Shown: positions 34,588-43,546, numbered from the stretch's first letter. The stretch is 64,000 nt of DNA from Rubrimonas cliftonensis (GCF_900107585.1 NZ_FNQM01000009.1:62001-126000); one strand, 5' to 3'. The notes: a model not told the origin generated them from the letters alone. Numbers and translations are program-made.

Positions 34588-35160
34588 TCAGCTCAGACTG
34601 GCTCTGGCCGGATCCCGCAGGGGCGCGTCGCCGCCCGCGACGAGGCGCAGCGCGGTCAGCGCCGCGATCACGCCCATGCCGCCGAAGGCGTAGACGAGGC
34701 TCGCATAGCCCCAGATCTGCCGGACCCCGAGCGTCGACAGGGTCTGGAACTGCGCGGCCTTCAGGATCGGCCGGCTGGACTGCAGGACGCCGAGGCAGAT
34801 CGCGAGGACCGCGAGCTGCGCCGCGATGGCGAGCAGCCGCGCGGTCCCCGCGCCGGCAAGCTCGGGAACCAGCGTCACGGTGATGTTGCGACCGCGCGCC
34901 GCGGCGATCACCACGCCGCCGGCGACCAGCCAGGGCAGAAGCAGGGCGTGGATCTCGTAGGCCCAGGCGATGCCGGAGCCGAAGGCGTAGCGCAGCACGA
35001 CGTTGGTCAGCAGCGCCGCGAACATGACGCCGAGGCAGCTGACGGCGATCAGGCGGCCGCTCCAGTCGAGCAGGCCCACGGCCCCGTCGCTCAGGCGAAG
35101 CAAGGGGGACCGCGCCCCCCTCGCGTCGCCGCGCGGGGCCTCGCGGTCCTCCTGCCCCAT
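34588..35160 (-). CDS. TRAP transporter small permease (DctQ type)
   Basis: A 190-residue membrane protein with four hydrophobic segments after a charged N-terminal tail of about 30 residues. NVVLRYAFGSGIAWAYEIHA is the DctQ signature (N..LRY.F...I.W..E). The ATG at 35160 overlaps the stop of the binding-protein gene (TGATG). It pairs with the large permease and is needed for transport in TRAP systems. Confidence 0.87.
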   Translation of the reverse strand: MGQEDREAPRGDARGARSPLLRLSDGAVGLLDWSGRLIAVSCLGVMFAALLTNVVLRYAFGSGIAWAYEIHALLLPWLVAGGVVIAAARGRNITVTLVPELAGAGTARLLAIAAQLAVLAICLGVLQSSRPILKAAQFQTLSTLGVRQIWGYASLVYAFGGMGVIAALTALRLVAGGDAPLRDPARASLS

Positions 35161-36125
35161 CACTGCCCCGCGGCTTCGCGCAGCGCGGCGACCAGTTCCG
35201 GGAAGTCCGCGGCGTAGGCGTCGTAGACCGACGACGTCGCAGCGACGAAGGCGGCCTTGTCGGCTTCGGCGAACGTCACGCCCTCGGCCTCCATCTTCGG
35301 GCGCAGCTCGGTCTCGGCCGCCAGCGACAGCTTGCGCTGCATCTCTCCGGCCTCCGCCGTGGCCGACAGGGCGCAGGCCTGCGTCGCCTCGTCGAGACCC
35401 GACCACCATGCGAGGCCCGCGACCACCGGGGTCGACTCGTACTTGTGACCGGTCAGGGTGATGTACGGCGTGATCTCGTGGATCTTGGAGGAGTAGATGT
35501 TCGTGAGCGGGTTCTCCTGCCCGTCGAACACGCCGGACTGCAGCGCGGTCGGCAGTTCGGAGAAGGCGAGCGGCGCTGGCGCGGCGCCCAGCGCCTCGAA
35601 GATCGCGACGGTCATCTGGTCGGGGGGCGTGCGGATCTTCATGCCCGACACGTCGCCCGGCGCCGGCACGTTCTTGGAGACGTGGCTGACATGGCGGATG
35701 CCGTTGTCCCAGAACCCGAGAACCTTGAGGCCGGCCTGCTGCGCGCGGGCGTCCAGCATCACGCCAACCTCGCCGTCCAGCAGCTTCCACGCGGCGGGCA
35801 GGTCGGCGAACAGGAACGGCAGGCCGAGCAGGCCGATCTCCGGAACCATCTGGGACATGGCGCCCTGGCTGTTCGCCGTCACCTGCATCACGCCCGCCAC
35901 GGTCGAGGTCAGCATCTCCACGTCGTCGCCCATGGTGGCGGACGGCGCGACGTTGACGCTGTGCGCGCCGCCGGTGCAGGCGGCGAAGAGCTCGGCCCAC
36001 CGCTCGGCGGCGACGTAGCGCGGGTTTCCTGGGTTGGCGCCGTGGCCGAAGATGACCTCGGCGGCGGGCGCGGCGCCCGCGGCGAAAGCGCCCGCGACGG
36101 CGAGCGCGATGAACGACGTCTTCAT
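35160..36125 (-). CDS. TRAP transporter substrate-binding protein (DctP type)
   Basis: A 321-residue periplasmic protein. The signal peptide is about residues 1-22 (ends AAPAAEV). Family marks are FGHGANPGNPRYVAAERWAE, GDDVEMLTSTVAGVMQ, the IGLLGLPFLFAD stretch and MKIRTPPDQM, where the conserved Arg binds the carboxylate of the ligand. The QSGVFDGQENPLTNI segment precedes the C-terminal helices. The start at 36125 has AGGAGG 5 bp upstream. By context (SDR, transketolases) the ligand may be a sugar acid or short polyol-derived acid; this is inference. Confidence 0.9.
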   Translation of the reverse strand: MKTSFIALAVAGAFAAGAAPAAEVIFGHGANPGNPRYVAAERWAELFAACTGGAHSVNVAPSATMGDDVEMLTSTVAGVMQVTANSQGAMSQMVPEIGLLGLPFLFADLPAAWKLLDGEVGVMLDARAQQAGLKVLGFWDNGIRHVSHVSKNVPAPGDVSGMKIRTPPDQMTVAIFEALGAAPAPLAFSELPTALQSGVFDGQENPLTNIYSSKIHEITPYITLTGHKYESTPVVAGLAWWSGLDEATQACALSATAEAGEMQRKLSLAAETELRPKMEAEGVTFAEADKAAFVAATSSVYDAYAADFPELVAALREAAGQ

Positions 36126-36163
36126 GTCTTCCTCCTGGTGATCTTGTTCTTTCGTCGGTCGTC

Positions 36164-36916
36164 TCAGTGGATCAGCGAGCCGCCGTTCACGTCGACCTCG
36201 GTTCCGGTGCAGTAGGACGAGAGGTCCGAGGCGAGAAACAGCGCGCAACCCGCGACGTCGGACGCCTCGCCGGCGCGGCCCATCGGGATGCCGGCGAGAA
36301 CCTGCGCCCGCATCTCCGCCGTCAGCTTTCCGGCGGTGATGTCGGTGTCTATGAAGCCGGGGCAGATCGCGTTGACGCGCACGCCGTCCGGCGCAAGCTC
36401 GCGCGCCATCGCCTTGGTCAGGCCCAGCACGCCGGCCTTGGCGGCGGAATAGTGCGGGCCGCCGAAGATGCCGCCGCCGCGCTGGGCGCTGACGGAGGAC
36501 ATGTTGACGATGCCGCCCGCGCCGCGCGCGCGCATGCCGGGGATGACGGCCTGGCTCATGTAGAGCGTGCCGCGCAGGTTCACGTCCAGCACCGCCTCGT
36601 AGTTCCCGGGCGCGATGTCCATCAGCCTGAGCGGCTGGGTTATGCCGGCGTTGTTCACCAGCACGTCGATGCGGCCCCAGCGGCCTTCGAGGTCCGCCGC
36701 GACGGCCTTGCAGGCGTCGGGGTCGGTCACGTCGCAGGCGAGGCCGACATGGCCCGCGCCCAGATCGGCCGCCGCCGCCTGCGCCGCCGCGGCGTCGAGG
36801 TCCAGGATCGAGACCGTCGCCCCGTGCTCGGCGAAGAGCCGCGCGGTCGCCTTGCCGAGCCCGCGCGCCGAGGCGGCGCCGGTGATCACGGCGAACTTGC
36901 CTTCCAGAAGGCCCAT
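36164..36916 (-). CDS. SDR-family oxidoreductase
   Basis: A 250-residue classical short-chain dehydrogenase. The cofactor motif is TGAASARGLGKATA (TGxxxGxG form with an insertion), followed by NNAG at about residue 90, NMSSVSAQ with the catalytic Ser, and YSAAKAG with the catalytic Tyr and Lys. The C-terminus ends in a FabG-like GGSLIH tail. It lies between the TRAP binding-protein gene and the transketolase genes on the same strand. It probably oxidises or reduces the imported carbohydrate before the transketolase step. Confidence 0.88.
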   Translation of the reverse strand: MGLLEGKFAVITGAASARGLGKATARLFAEHGATVSILDLDAAAAQAAAADLGAGHVGLACDVTDPDACKAVAADLEGRWGRIDVLVNNAGITQPLRLMDIAPGNYEAVLDVNLRGTLYMSQAVIPGMRARGAGGIVNMSSVSAQRGGGIFGGPHYSAAKAGVLGLTKAMARELAPDGVRVNAICPGFIDTDITAGKLTAEMRAQVLAGIPMGRAGEASDVAGCALFLASDLSSYCTGTEVDVNGGSLIH

Positions 36917-36956
36917 GCCTTCCTCCCTTGATTGTAACGGTCCGTTCCGCCGGCCG

Positions 36957-38000
36957 TCAGAGCCAGCCCTTGATCCGTTCGGCGAACTTCTCGACGGTCA
37001 GGCCGTACATGTCGTGCAGCGTCGGCAGCGCGCCGGCCTCGAGAAACTCGTCCGGCAGGCCGATCATGCGGAAGGTCGGCGCGACGCCATTGGTCAGCAG
37101 CGCGGCGGCCACCGCCTCGCCCAGGCCGCCGACGACGGTGTGGTTCTCGGCCGTCACCACCAGACGCCCGCCGCGCCCCGCCTCCGCGAGGATGGTCGCC
37201 ACGTCCAGCGGCTTGATCGTGGGGACGTGCAGCACCCCCATGTCCACCCCGTCGGCCGCGAGCCGTTCGGCGGCGTCGAGCGCGCGCATGGTCATGAAGC
37301 CGGTCGCGATCACCAGCGCGTCGCGCCCGTCGCGGATCAGCTGCGCGCGGCCCAGTTCGAAGCGGTAGTCGGGCTTCCAGCGCGTCAGCACCTTCGGCAC
37401 CCGGCCCCGTGGAAGGCGGGCGTAGGCCGGCCCGTCATGGGCGGCCATCGCGGCCACCATGCCGGCCACGTCGTCGGCGCAGCAGGGGTCGACGATGGTC
37501 ATGTTCGGCAGGCCGCGGAAGATCGCCAGATCCTCGGTCGCCTGATGGCTGGGGCCGTAGCCGGTGGTCAGGCCCGGCAGGGCGCAGATGATGCGGACCG
37601 GCAGGTTCTCCTCGGCGATCTGCATCGCGATGAAGTCGTAGGCGCGGCGCGAGGCGAACACGGCGTAGGTGGTGGCGAAGGGCATGAACCCCTCGCGCGC
37701 CAGCCCCGCGGCGGCGGACATCAGCAGCGCCTCGGCCATGCCCATCTGATAGAACCGCTCGGGCATCGCCTGCGCGAAAACGTGCAGGTCGGTGTATTTC
37801 GCAAGGTCCGCGCTCAGACCGACGATGCGCTCGTCCTCGCGGGCCGCGGCGACCAGCGCGTGGCCGAAGGGCGCCGCCACGGTGTCGTAGCCTTCGGCGT
37901 CGAGCGAGGCGATCATGGCCGAGGTGCGCGCCGGCTTGCCGTCGGGGTCGAGCTTCACGGTGCGCGGCTCGTGCTTGCGGGCCATCGAGGCGAGGGTCAT
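36957..38000 (-). CDS. Transketolase C-terminal subunit
   Basis: A 347-residue protein holding the Pyr and C-terminal domains of a split transketolase. The active-site glutamate region is FYQMGMAEALLMSAAAGLAR, and CALPGLTTGYGPSHQATEDL carries the His of the Pyr-domain loop. The C-terminal domain has LVIATGFMTMRALDAAERLA and VVTAENHTVVGGLGEA. The first 35 residues are a basic extension. The start at 38000 overlaps the N-terminal subunit gene by 4 bp (ATGA), so the halves are made together. Split transketolases often serve special sugar pathways. Confidence 0.88.
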   Translation of the reverse strand: MTLASMARKHEPRTVKLDPDGKPARTSAMIASLDAEGYDTVAAPFGHALVAAAREDERIVGLSADLAKYTDLHVFAQAMPERFYQMGMAEALLMSAAAGLAREGFMPFATTYAVFASRRAYDFIAMQIAEENLPVRIICALPGLTTGYGPSHQATEDLAIFRGLPNMTIVDPCCADDVAGMVAAMAAHDGPAYARLPRGRVPKVLTRWKPDYRFELGRAQLIRDGRDALVIATGFMTMRALDAAERLAADGVDMGVLHVPTIKPLDVATILAEAGRGGRLVVTAENHTVVGGLGEAVAAALLTNGVAPTFRMIGLPDEFLEAGALPTLHDMYGLTVEKFAERIKGWL

Positions 38001-38851
38001 TCCGGGCGTCCTTCTTCCAGCACCGCGAGCGCCTTCGCCCATTCGTCCGCCTCGACCCGCACGAAATGCATGATCTCCCGGTCCTCGAGGAACGGCACGC
38101 CCTTGCACATCCGGGTGTCGAAGATGATCGCGCGCGGCTTCGGCTCGGTCGCCGCGCGGGCGGCGTCGAGGGCCGCCGCCACCGCGGGCAGGTCGTTGCC
38201 GTCGACCCGCTGGCAGCGCCAGCCGAACGCCTCCCACTTCTCCTTCAGCGGCTCGGCGCACAGCATCTCGGTCGAGGGGCCGTCGGCCTGCTGGTTGTTG
38301 AAGTCGATCAGGCAAACGAGGTTGTCGAGCCGGTGGTGGGCCGCGCCCATCGCCGCCTCCCAGGTCGAGCCCTCGCCCAGCTCCCCATCCGACATCAGGT
38401 TGTAGACGAAGGCGGGGTTCTTCTTCCGCTTCAGCCCCAGCGCCATGCCCACCGCGACGCCGAGGCCGTGGCCGAGCGAGCCGCCGGTGATCTCCATGCC
38501 CGGCGTGTAGGACGCCATGCCCGACATCGGCATGCGGCTGTCGTCCATGCCATAGGTGTCCAGCTCCTCCTCCGGCAGGATCCCGGCCTCCATCAGCGCC
38601 GCATAGAGCGCGATCGCGTAGTGGCCGATGGACAGCAGGAACCGGTCGCGCCCCTCCCACTCCGGATCCTCGGGGCGGTATTCGAGGGCGTGGAAGTAGG
38701 CGGCGGCGAGCACGTCGGCGATCCCGAGCGCCTGGCCGATGTAGCCCTGGCCCTGCACAGCGCCCATCCGCAGCGCCGTGCGCCGGATGTTCCAGGCGCG
38801 CCGCGCCAGCGACACGTTCGCGGTCGCGTGCGGCCGATCATGCGCTGTCAT
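37997..38851 (-). CDS. Transketolase N-terminal subunit
   Basis: A 284-residue thiamine diphosphate-binding half of a split transketolase. Visible are DRFLLSIGHYAIALYAALME (with the conserved GH), GMEITGGSLGHGLGVAVGMA, and the ThDP/Mg motif SDGELGEGSTWEAAMGA ending in IDFNNQQADGP (GDG...NN form, here SDG). It pairs with the C-terminal subunit encoded directly downstream. It is the first gene of the operon that continues with an SDR and the TRAP transporter, and it diverges from the full-length transketolase gene. Confidence 0.88.
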   Translation of the reverse strand: MTAHDRPHATANVSLARRAWNIRRTALRMGAVQGQGYIGQALGIADVLAAAYFHALEYRPEDPEWEGRDRFLLSIGHYAIALYAALMEAGILPEEELDTYGMDDSRMPMSGMASYTPGMEITGGSLGHGLGVAVGMALGLKRKKNPAFVYNLMSDGELGEGSTWEAAMGAAHHRLDNLVCLIDFNNQQADGPSTEMLCAEPLKEKWEAFGWRCQRVDGNDLPAVAAALDAARAATEPKPRAIIFDTRMCKGVPFLEDREIMHFVRVEADEWAKALAVLEEGRPE

Positions 38852-39122
38852 CGTCTCCCTCCCCCTGGGTTCTGCGCCCGTCGGAGGTGAGCGATAGCAC
38901 CGCCAGGCGGCCGCTGACCCTTGCGAAAATTGAAAGAGATGTTCAGCTCAGCTTCACGATCCGCTCTGCGCTGGGCTTGTTGTCTATATGCTTCAAAAGC
39001 TTGTCGCCAATGCGCCGTTGCGCGGCGGGTCGGGTCGCGTCGCAGACGCCTCTTTCGACCCGACGCGGCTTCCGCCAAGCATCCGTAGCGACCGCCGACG
39101 CGCGCGGCCCGAAGGAGCCCCC

Positions 39123-41090
39123 ATGCCCGACATCCGCAGAATGGCCGACGCCATCCGCTTTCTCTCCATCGACGCCATCCTGAACGCCGGCGAGGGCCAT
39201 CAGGGCGTGCCGCTGGGCATGGCCGAGATCGCCGCGACCCTCTACGCCCGCCACCTTAAGGCCGATCCGGCCGACCCGCTCTGGCCCGACCGCGACCGGG
39301 TGGTGCTGTCGAACGGCCACGGCTCGATGCTGCTCTACGCGCTGCTGCACCTGTCGGGCTATCCGCATGTGACGACCGAGGCGCTGCGCGGCTTCCGCAA
39401 GCTCGGCTCGGTCTGCGCCGGGCATCCCGAGATCGAGCAGCATGCCGGCATCGAGATCACCACCGGCCTGCTGGGGCAGGGGATCGCCTGCGCCGTCGGC
39501 ATGGCCGTGGCCGAGGCTCGGCTGGCGGCGCGGTTCGGGCCGGAGCTAGTGGACCACCGCACCTGGGCCTTCGTCGGCGACGGCTGCCTGCAGGAGGGGA
39601 TCGGGCAGGAGGCGATCAGCCTCGCCGGCCATCTGCGGCTGGGCAAGCTGACCTTCCTGTGGGACGACAACCACATCACCGACGACGGCGACACGGCGCT
39701 GTCGATCAGCGAGGACACGCCAGCCCGCTTCCGCGCCGCCAACTGGCATGTCGAGGAGGTGGACGGGCATGACGTCGACGCCGTCTCGGCCGCCATCGCG
39801 GCGGCCAAGGGCGATCCGCGGCCGTCGCTGATCGCCTGCCGCACGACCATCGCGCGGGGCCTGCCGCGGCTGGAGGGTCGGCGCGGCGGCCACAGCGCGC
39901 CGCTGACGCCCGTGGACGCGGCCGAGGCGCGGGCGGCGCGCGACTGGCCGCACCCGCCGTTCCATGTCCCGCAGGAGGTGCTGTCGGACTGGCGCGGCGC
40001 GTTGGCCGGCGGGGCCGGGGCCCGCACGGGCTGGGCTGAGCGGCTGGCGGCGCATCCCGATGCGGCCGAGTTCCGCCGCTGGACGGCGGGCGATCCGCCG
40101 GCCGACTGGCCGCGCGTCGCGGCGGCGCTGGCCGAGGCCGCGGCGGCCGTCGCCGAACCGCGCCCGACCATCGCCGCCTCCGGCGACGTCTGCGACGCGC
40201 TGGCGGGCGCGCTGCCGGAGACGATGGTGCTGTGCGCCGATCTGGAGGCGCCGACCAACCACAAGCGCGGCCGCGCCGCCTTCACCGCCGGGGATCGCGC
40301 GGGGAGCTACGTCCACTGCGGCGTGCGCGAGCACCTCATGGGCGCGATGACGGACGGCATCGCCGCCCATGGCGGTCTCAGGCCGATCAACGTGACCTAC
40401 CTCGCCTTCGCAGACTACGAGCGCCCGGCGATGCGCATGGCCGCGCTCATGGGTCTGCCCGCGCTGTTCGTGTTCAGTCACGACTCGATCGGCGTCGGCT
40501 CTAACGGTCCGACGCATCAGCCGGTCGAGATCCTGGCGAGCTTCCGCGCCATGCCCGACATGCGCGTGTTCCGCCCGGCCGATGCGGTCGAGACGGCGGA
40601 GGCGTGGGAGATCGCGCTCGACCATCGCACGGGGCCGACCATGCTGGCGCTCTCGCGTCAGGCGACGGCGCCGGTGCGACTGGCGGCGGGCGAGAACCGC
40701 AGCCGCCGCGGCGCCTATGTGCTGGCCGAGGCGGACGGGCCGCGCGCGGCGACGATCCTCGCCACCGGCGCCGAGGTCGCGCTGGCGATGGGGGCGCGGC
40801 GGAACCTCGCGGCGCAGGGCGTGGCCGCAGCGGTGGTTTCGATGCCCTGCTGGGAGATCTTCGAGGCGCAGGACGCCGAGTATCGCGCGCGTGTTCTGGG
40901 AGACGCCCCGCGCATCGGCGTCGAGGCGGCGCTGTCCTTCGGCTGGGAGCGCTGGCTGCGCCAGGGCGACCGCTTCATCGGCATGACGGGCTTCGGGGCC
41001 TCCGCGCGCGCGGAGGTGCTCTACGAGCATTTCGGGATCACTGTCGATCGGATCGTCGGCGCCGTGCTGGAGGCGACGCCAGGCGGCTGA
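39123..41090 (+). CDS. tkt: Transketolase, full length
   Basis: A 655-residue transketolase. The ThDP-binding part shows DAILNAGEGHQGVPLGMAEI, VLSNGHGSMLLYALLHLSGY, GLLGQGIACAVGMAVAE and the motif GDGCLQEGIGQEAISLAGHL, with DDNHITDDG completing it. The Pyr domain has REHLMGAMTDGIAAHGG and FSHDSIGVGSNGPTHQPVE. The C-terminal domain closes with ASGAEV-like ATGAEVALAMGARR. The ATG at 39123 has AAGGAG at 5-6 bp; the frame is open upstream but unlike the family. It is divergent from the split transketolase operon, with 271 bp between them. Whether it is the housekeeping enzyme or specific to this locus is open. Confidence 0.9.
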   Translation: MPDIRRMADAIRFLSIDAILNAGEGHQGVPLGMAEIAATLYARHLKADPADPLWPDRDRVVLSNGHGSMLLYALLHLSGYPHVTTEALRGFRKLGSVCAGHPEIEQHAGIEITTGLLGQGIACAVGMAVAEARLAARFGPELVDHRTWAFVGDGCLQEGIGQEAISLAGHLRLGKLTFLWDDNHITDDGDTALSISEDTPARFRAANWHVEEVDGHDVDAVSAAIAAAKGDPRPSLIACRTTIARGLPRLEGRRGGHSAPLTPVDAAEARAARDWPHPPFHVPQEVLSDWRGALAGGAGARTGWAERLAAHPDAAEFRRWTAGDPPADWPRVAAALAEAAAAVAEPRPTIAASGDVCDALAGALPETMVLCADLEAPTNHKRGRAAFTAGDRAGSYVHCGVREHLMGAMTDGIAAHGGLRPINVTYLAFADYERPAMRMAALMGLPALFVFSHDSIGVGSNGPTHQPVEILASFRAMPDMRVFRPADAVETAEAWEIALDHRTGPTMLALSRQATAPVRLAAGENRSRRGAYVLAEADGPRAATILATGAEVALAMGARRNLAAQGVAAAVVSMPCWEIFEAQDAEYRARVLGDAPRIGVEAALSFGWERWLRQGDRFIGMTGFGASARAEVLYEHFGITVDRIVGAVLEATPGG

Positions 41091-41546
41091 CCGCCCGGAC
41101 CCGGGCGCCCGTTTCCGGCAGGTCGGGCTGCGCGGCCCGCGACGTTGTCAGCCGCCGTTCACGACCGGCTCAAACCCCGCCGCGGCGTGCTCGGCAGCGC
41201 CCTGACCGCGAGGCGCCCGCCCTCTGGCCGGCGCTGACGATGGCTCGAACGCCATGCGTGGAGACTTGCGGACCTGCCTTCGCGCATCGGCGCCGAGTGT
41301 GGACGGCAACTTCGCCGGAGCCTGCGGAGGAGGCCTGCGTCGGCGCCGCCGAGGCGTTCGCAAGGGGGAGGCGGCCAGGCCGCCTGACGGCGTCGGCCGA
41401 GCCTTCGGAGCCGGGGATCATGCGCGCGGCCGACGGTTTCCGCGCGGTCATCGGTGACCGGCCGCAACGCCGAGCGGCGTCATGAGGCGTTGATGTTGTG
41501 CGATGAGGGAGACCGCGCTCCGGCGCCGGTCAGCCCGTCCCGGCCT
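41091..41546. other. Gap without a recognisable gene
   Basis: Between the ends of tkt and marR. Several frames are open for 70-100 codons on either strand, but none gives a family I know. A perfect 7-bp inverted repeat (CGCCCGG-AC-CCGGGCG, 41092-41107) directly follows the tkt stop and may be a weak terminator hairpin. Confidence 0.4.
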
Positions 41547-41568
41547 CGCGCCGCGGTTTCGCGGCGCG
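41547..41568 (-). terminator. Strong hairpin just past marR
   Basis: CGCGCCGCG and CGCGGCGCG form a perfect 9-bp stem around a 4-nt loop, starting 8 bp after the marR stop codon. No T-run follows, so either a GC-rich pause or 3'-end stabiliser is possible. Confidence 0.45.
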
Positions 41569-41576
41569 AAAGGCGG

Positions 41577-42086
41577 TCAGTCCTGCGGCTGACCGTCCGG
41601 TTCCATGCCTGACGCGGAAAGCATCGCGGCGATGGGCGGCACCCGCCGCATGTCGGCGCGAAGGCGGTTCGGCGCGTCTGCGTCCAGCGCGGCGTCGAGC
41701 CTTGCGTGGGTGTCGCGCCAGCTGGGAAGCGCGGCCTCCAGAAGCGCCACGCCCTCGGCGGTGATCCGGACGCGGCGGCTTCGCCTGTCCGCCCTGTCAG
41801 CCTCGACGCCCACGAGTCCGCGGCGCTGGAGCGGCTTGAGGGCGGCGGTGAGCGATGTGCGATCCATGGCGAGAAAGGGCGCGAGCTCGCCGATCGTGGG
41901 CGGCTCGGGGCGGTTGAGCGCCATCAGCAGCGAGAACTGCCCGTTGCTCAGGCCGTAGGGTTTCAGCGCCTTGTCGAACAGCCGCGCCAGCGCGCGCGCC
42001 GCCCGCTGCGCATGCAGGCACAGACAAGTCTGGGCGACATGGGCGACGATGTCGCGGTCGAGCGGCTTCACGGTGGACTCCATCAT
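41577..42086 (-). CDS. MarR-family transcriptional regulator
   Basis: A 169-residue regulator. The winged helix core is at about residues 45-110: GQFSLLMALNRPEPPTIGEL, LAMDRTSLTAALKPLQRRGL and DRADRRSRRVRITAEG, the wing with its DxRS.R pattern. The dimerisation helices flank it. Two ATG codons are adjacent at the start (MMEST). It is divergent from the VOC-protein pair, and two palindromes lie just upstream of its start. It probably represses itself and the VOC genes, as is usual for MarR proteins. Confidence 0.88.
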   Translation of the reverse strand: MMESTVKPLDRDIVAHVAQTCLCLHAQRAARALARLFDKALKPYGLSNGQFSLLMALNRPEPPTIGELAPFLAMDRTSLTAALKPLQRRGLVGVEADRADRRSRRVRITAEGVALLEAALPSWRDTHARLDAALDADAPNRLRADMRRVPPIAAMLSASGMEPDGQPQD

Positions 42087-42090
42087 GATA

Positions 42091-42104
42091 AGTTGATATC
42101 AACT
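42091..42104. promoter_or_regulatory. Probable MarR operator 1
   Basis: AGTTGATATCAACT, a perfect 14-bp palindrome starting 5 bp before the marR start codon. It is AT-rich in an otherwise GC-rich region and of the size MarR dimers bind. Half sites TTGA/TCAA recur in the second palindrome. Confidence 0.6.
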
Positions 42105-42107
42105 GTT

Positions 42108-42121
42108 TTGAGCGGGCTCAA
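42108..42121. promoter_or_regulatory. Probable MarR operator 2
   Basis: TTGAGC-GG-GCTCAA, a perfect 6+2+6 palindrome whose centre is 17 bp from that of operator 1. It has the same outer TTGA/TCAA half sites. It lies in the divergent promoter region between marR and the first VOC gene. Confidence 0.5.
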
Positions 42122-42185
42122 CTCCGTCCCAAGGCGGAATGTCGGAAAGCCCGGCGATCGACAACCGTTCGGGAGATGCGGCGAC

Positions 42186-42626
42186 ATGATGAAACCTCAA
42201 TTCTATCTGTTCTTCAGAGGCGACTGCCATGCGGCCATGACGCATTACGCCGACACGCTCGGCGGCACGATCGAGGGCGTTTTCCTGAACAGGGACGCGC
42301 CCGCGACGGAAGACCGCATGCCCGGCGGCGACGCGCTGGTCATGAACCTCGTCCTGCGGCTGGGCGACACGCTGATGATGGCCTCGGACAACTCCGACGC
42401 GACATACGAGCCGCCGCAGGGCTTCCGCATCCAGATCGAGGCGCCCTCGCTGGCGGAGTTCGAGCGGGTGTTCGCGGCGCTGGCGGACGGGGCCTCCGCC
42501 ATCGCCATGCCGCCCGGCGAGACCTTCTGGGCCGAGCGCTTCGCCATGTTCACCGACAGGTTCGGCACGCCATGGATGCTGAATTTCACCGGGTCGAAGG
42601 CGCAGGCGGAGGGGAGGGCGCCGTGA
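42186..42626 (+). CDS. VOC-superfamily (PhnB-like) protein
   Basis: A 146-residue protein of the glyoxalase/bleomycin-resistance fold, PhnB branch. It has QFYLFFRGDCHAAMTHYADT at the N-terminus, a central MNLVLRLGDTLMMASD strand, IQIEAPSLAEFERVFAALA and the C-terminal WAERFAMFTDRFGTPWMLNF. The family mostly has unknown substrates. GGGAG lies about 10 bp before the ATG. It is the first of two coupled VOC genes under likely MarR control. Confidence 0.85.
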   Translation: MMKPQFYLFFRGDCHAAMTHYADTLGGTIEGVFLNRDAPATEDRMPGGDALVMNLVLRLGDTLMMASDNSDATYEPPQGFRIQIEAPSLAEFERVFAALADGASAIAMPPGETFWAERFAMFTDRFGTPWMLNFTGSKAQAEGRAP

Positions 42627-43093
42627 TCTTCAAGTCCAGGGTGCGCACCTGCCTGTGGTTCGAGAAAGGCGGATTGGAGGCGGCGACGTTCTATGTCGGC
42701 CTGCTTCCCGACAGCGGGATCGACGCGGTCCACGAGCAGGGCAGTCCCGACGATCCGATGGTCGTCGAATTCACGATCCACGGCGCACCGATGATGATTC
42801 TCACGACCGGGACGCATGTCGAGCCATCGCCGGCGGCATCCATCAGCGTGCTGACCAAAGACCAGCCCGAGACCGACCGGCTGTGGGCGGCGCTGCTCCG
42901 CGACGGCGGCCGCGAAGGCCGATGCGGCTGGATCGCGGACCGATACGGCGTCTCGTGGCAGATCATCCCGGAGGCGCTTCCCCGGCTGCTCGGCGCGCCC
43001 GACGCCGCCGCCGCCGCCCGCGTACGACAGGCGATGATGGCGATGGGCAAGATCGACATCGCAGAGCTCGAAAGGGCGCTCGGCCGGTCCTGA
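42623..43093 (+). CDS. VOC-superfamily (PhnB/3-demethylubiquinone methyltransferase-like) protein
   Basis: A 156-residue VOC protein. It shows RVRTCLWFEKGGLEAATFYV, VVEFTIHGAPMMILTTG, then CGWIADRYGVSWQIIPEALP and a C-terminal ARVRQAMMAMGKIDIAELER. This is the group often mislabelled '3-demethylubiquinone-9 3-methyltransferase'. The GTG start overlaps the preceding stop (GTGA) and is preceded by GGAGGG. Function unknown. Pairing with another VOC gene and a MarR regulator suggests a role in handling a reactive or toxic small molecule, which is inference. Confidence 0.83.
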   Translation: MIFKSRVRTCLWFEKGGLEAATFYVGLLPDSGIDAVHEQGSPDDPMVVEFTIHGAPMMILTTGTHVEPSPAASISVLTKDQPETDRLWAALLRDGGREGRCGWIADRYGVSWQIIPEALPRLLGAPDAAAAARVRQAMMAMGKIDIAELERALGRS

Positions 43094-43546
43094 GGAAGCA
43101 GCGGCGGGTGGCCGCTCCGCCGCTGCGGCTCTGCCGGACCAGGTCCCGCCACAAGGTTCGCAGCAGTCCCGAAGCAGGATGAGGTCGCCCCGGATCACGC
43201 CGCCCTCGGCGCGCATCCGGCCGGGCGCCCGGGAGAAGGTCGCGTCGGCGTCGACGCCCTTTCCCACGGTCATGCCGGGTGCGGCGGGCATGAGGGTCGG
43301 CGGCGCGCTCGGGATGGTCTCGGGCGCGCTGGCGGAGCCCGCCTCCCCCGCCATCAGCGCCGCCGTCGGTGAGCCGGGGGCGGCGTTGGCGTCGGTGATG
43401 GGCGGCGTCCGGCGCCTTGCGGCGAGATCGGCGGCGGGCGGCGCGCCCGGGCTTCCGGGCGCCTCGACGAGATCGAAGACGCCGTCCGTGATCTGGAGGG
43501 CGCAGCGGCCCGGCGCCGCCAAGGACGACGCCCCGGCGACGCGCCT
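43094..43546. other. Gap between VOC gene and hslU; unclear remnants
   Basis: No gene I can support. A minus-strand frame is open throughout (Pro/Ala-rich, then MTVGKGVDADATFSRAPGRM and EGGVIRGDLILLRDC at about 43273-43130). That part faintly resembles a bactofilin beta-helix repeat, but it lacks length and context. A plus-strand frame (43179-43550) is also open and is compositionally biased. Both are more likely chance in very GC-rich DNA. Confidence 0.35.
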
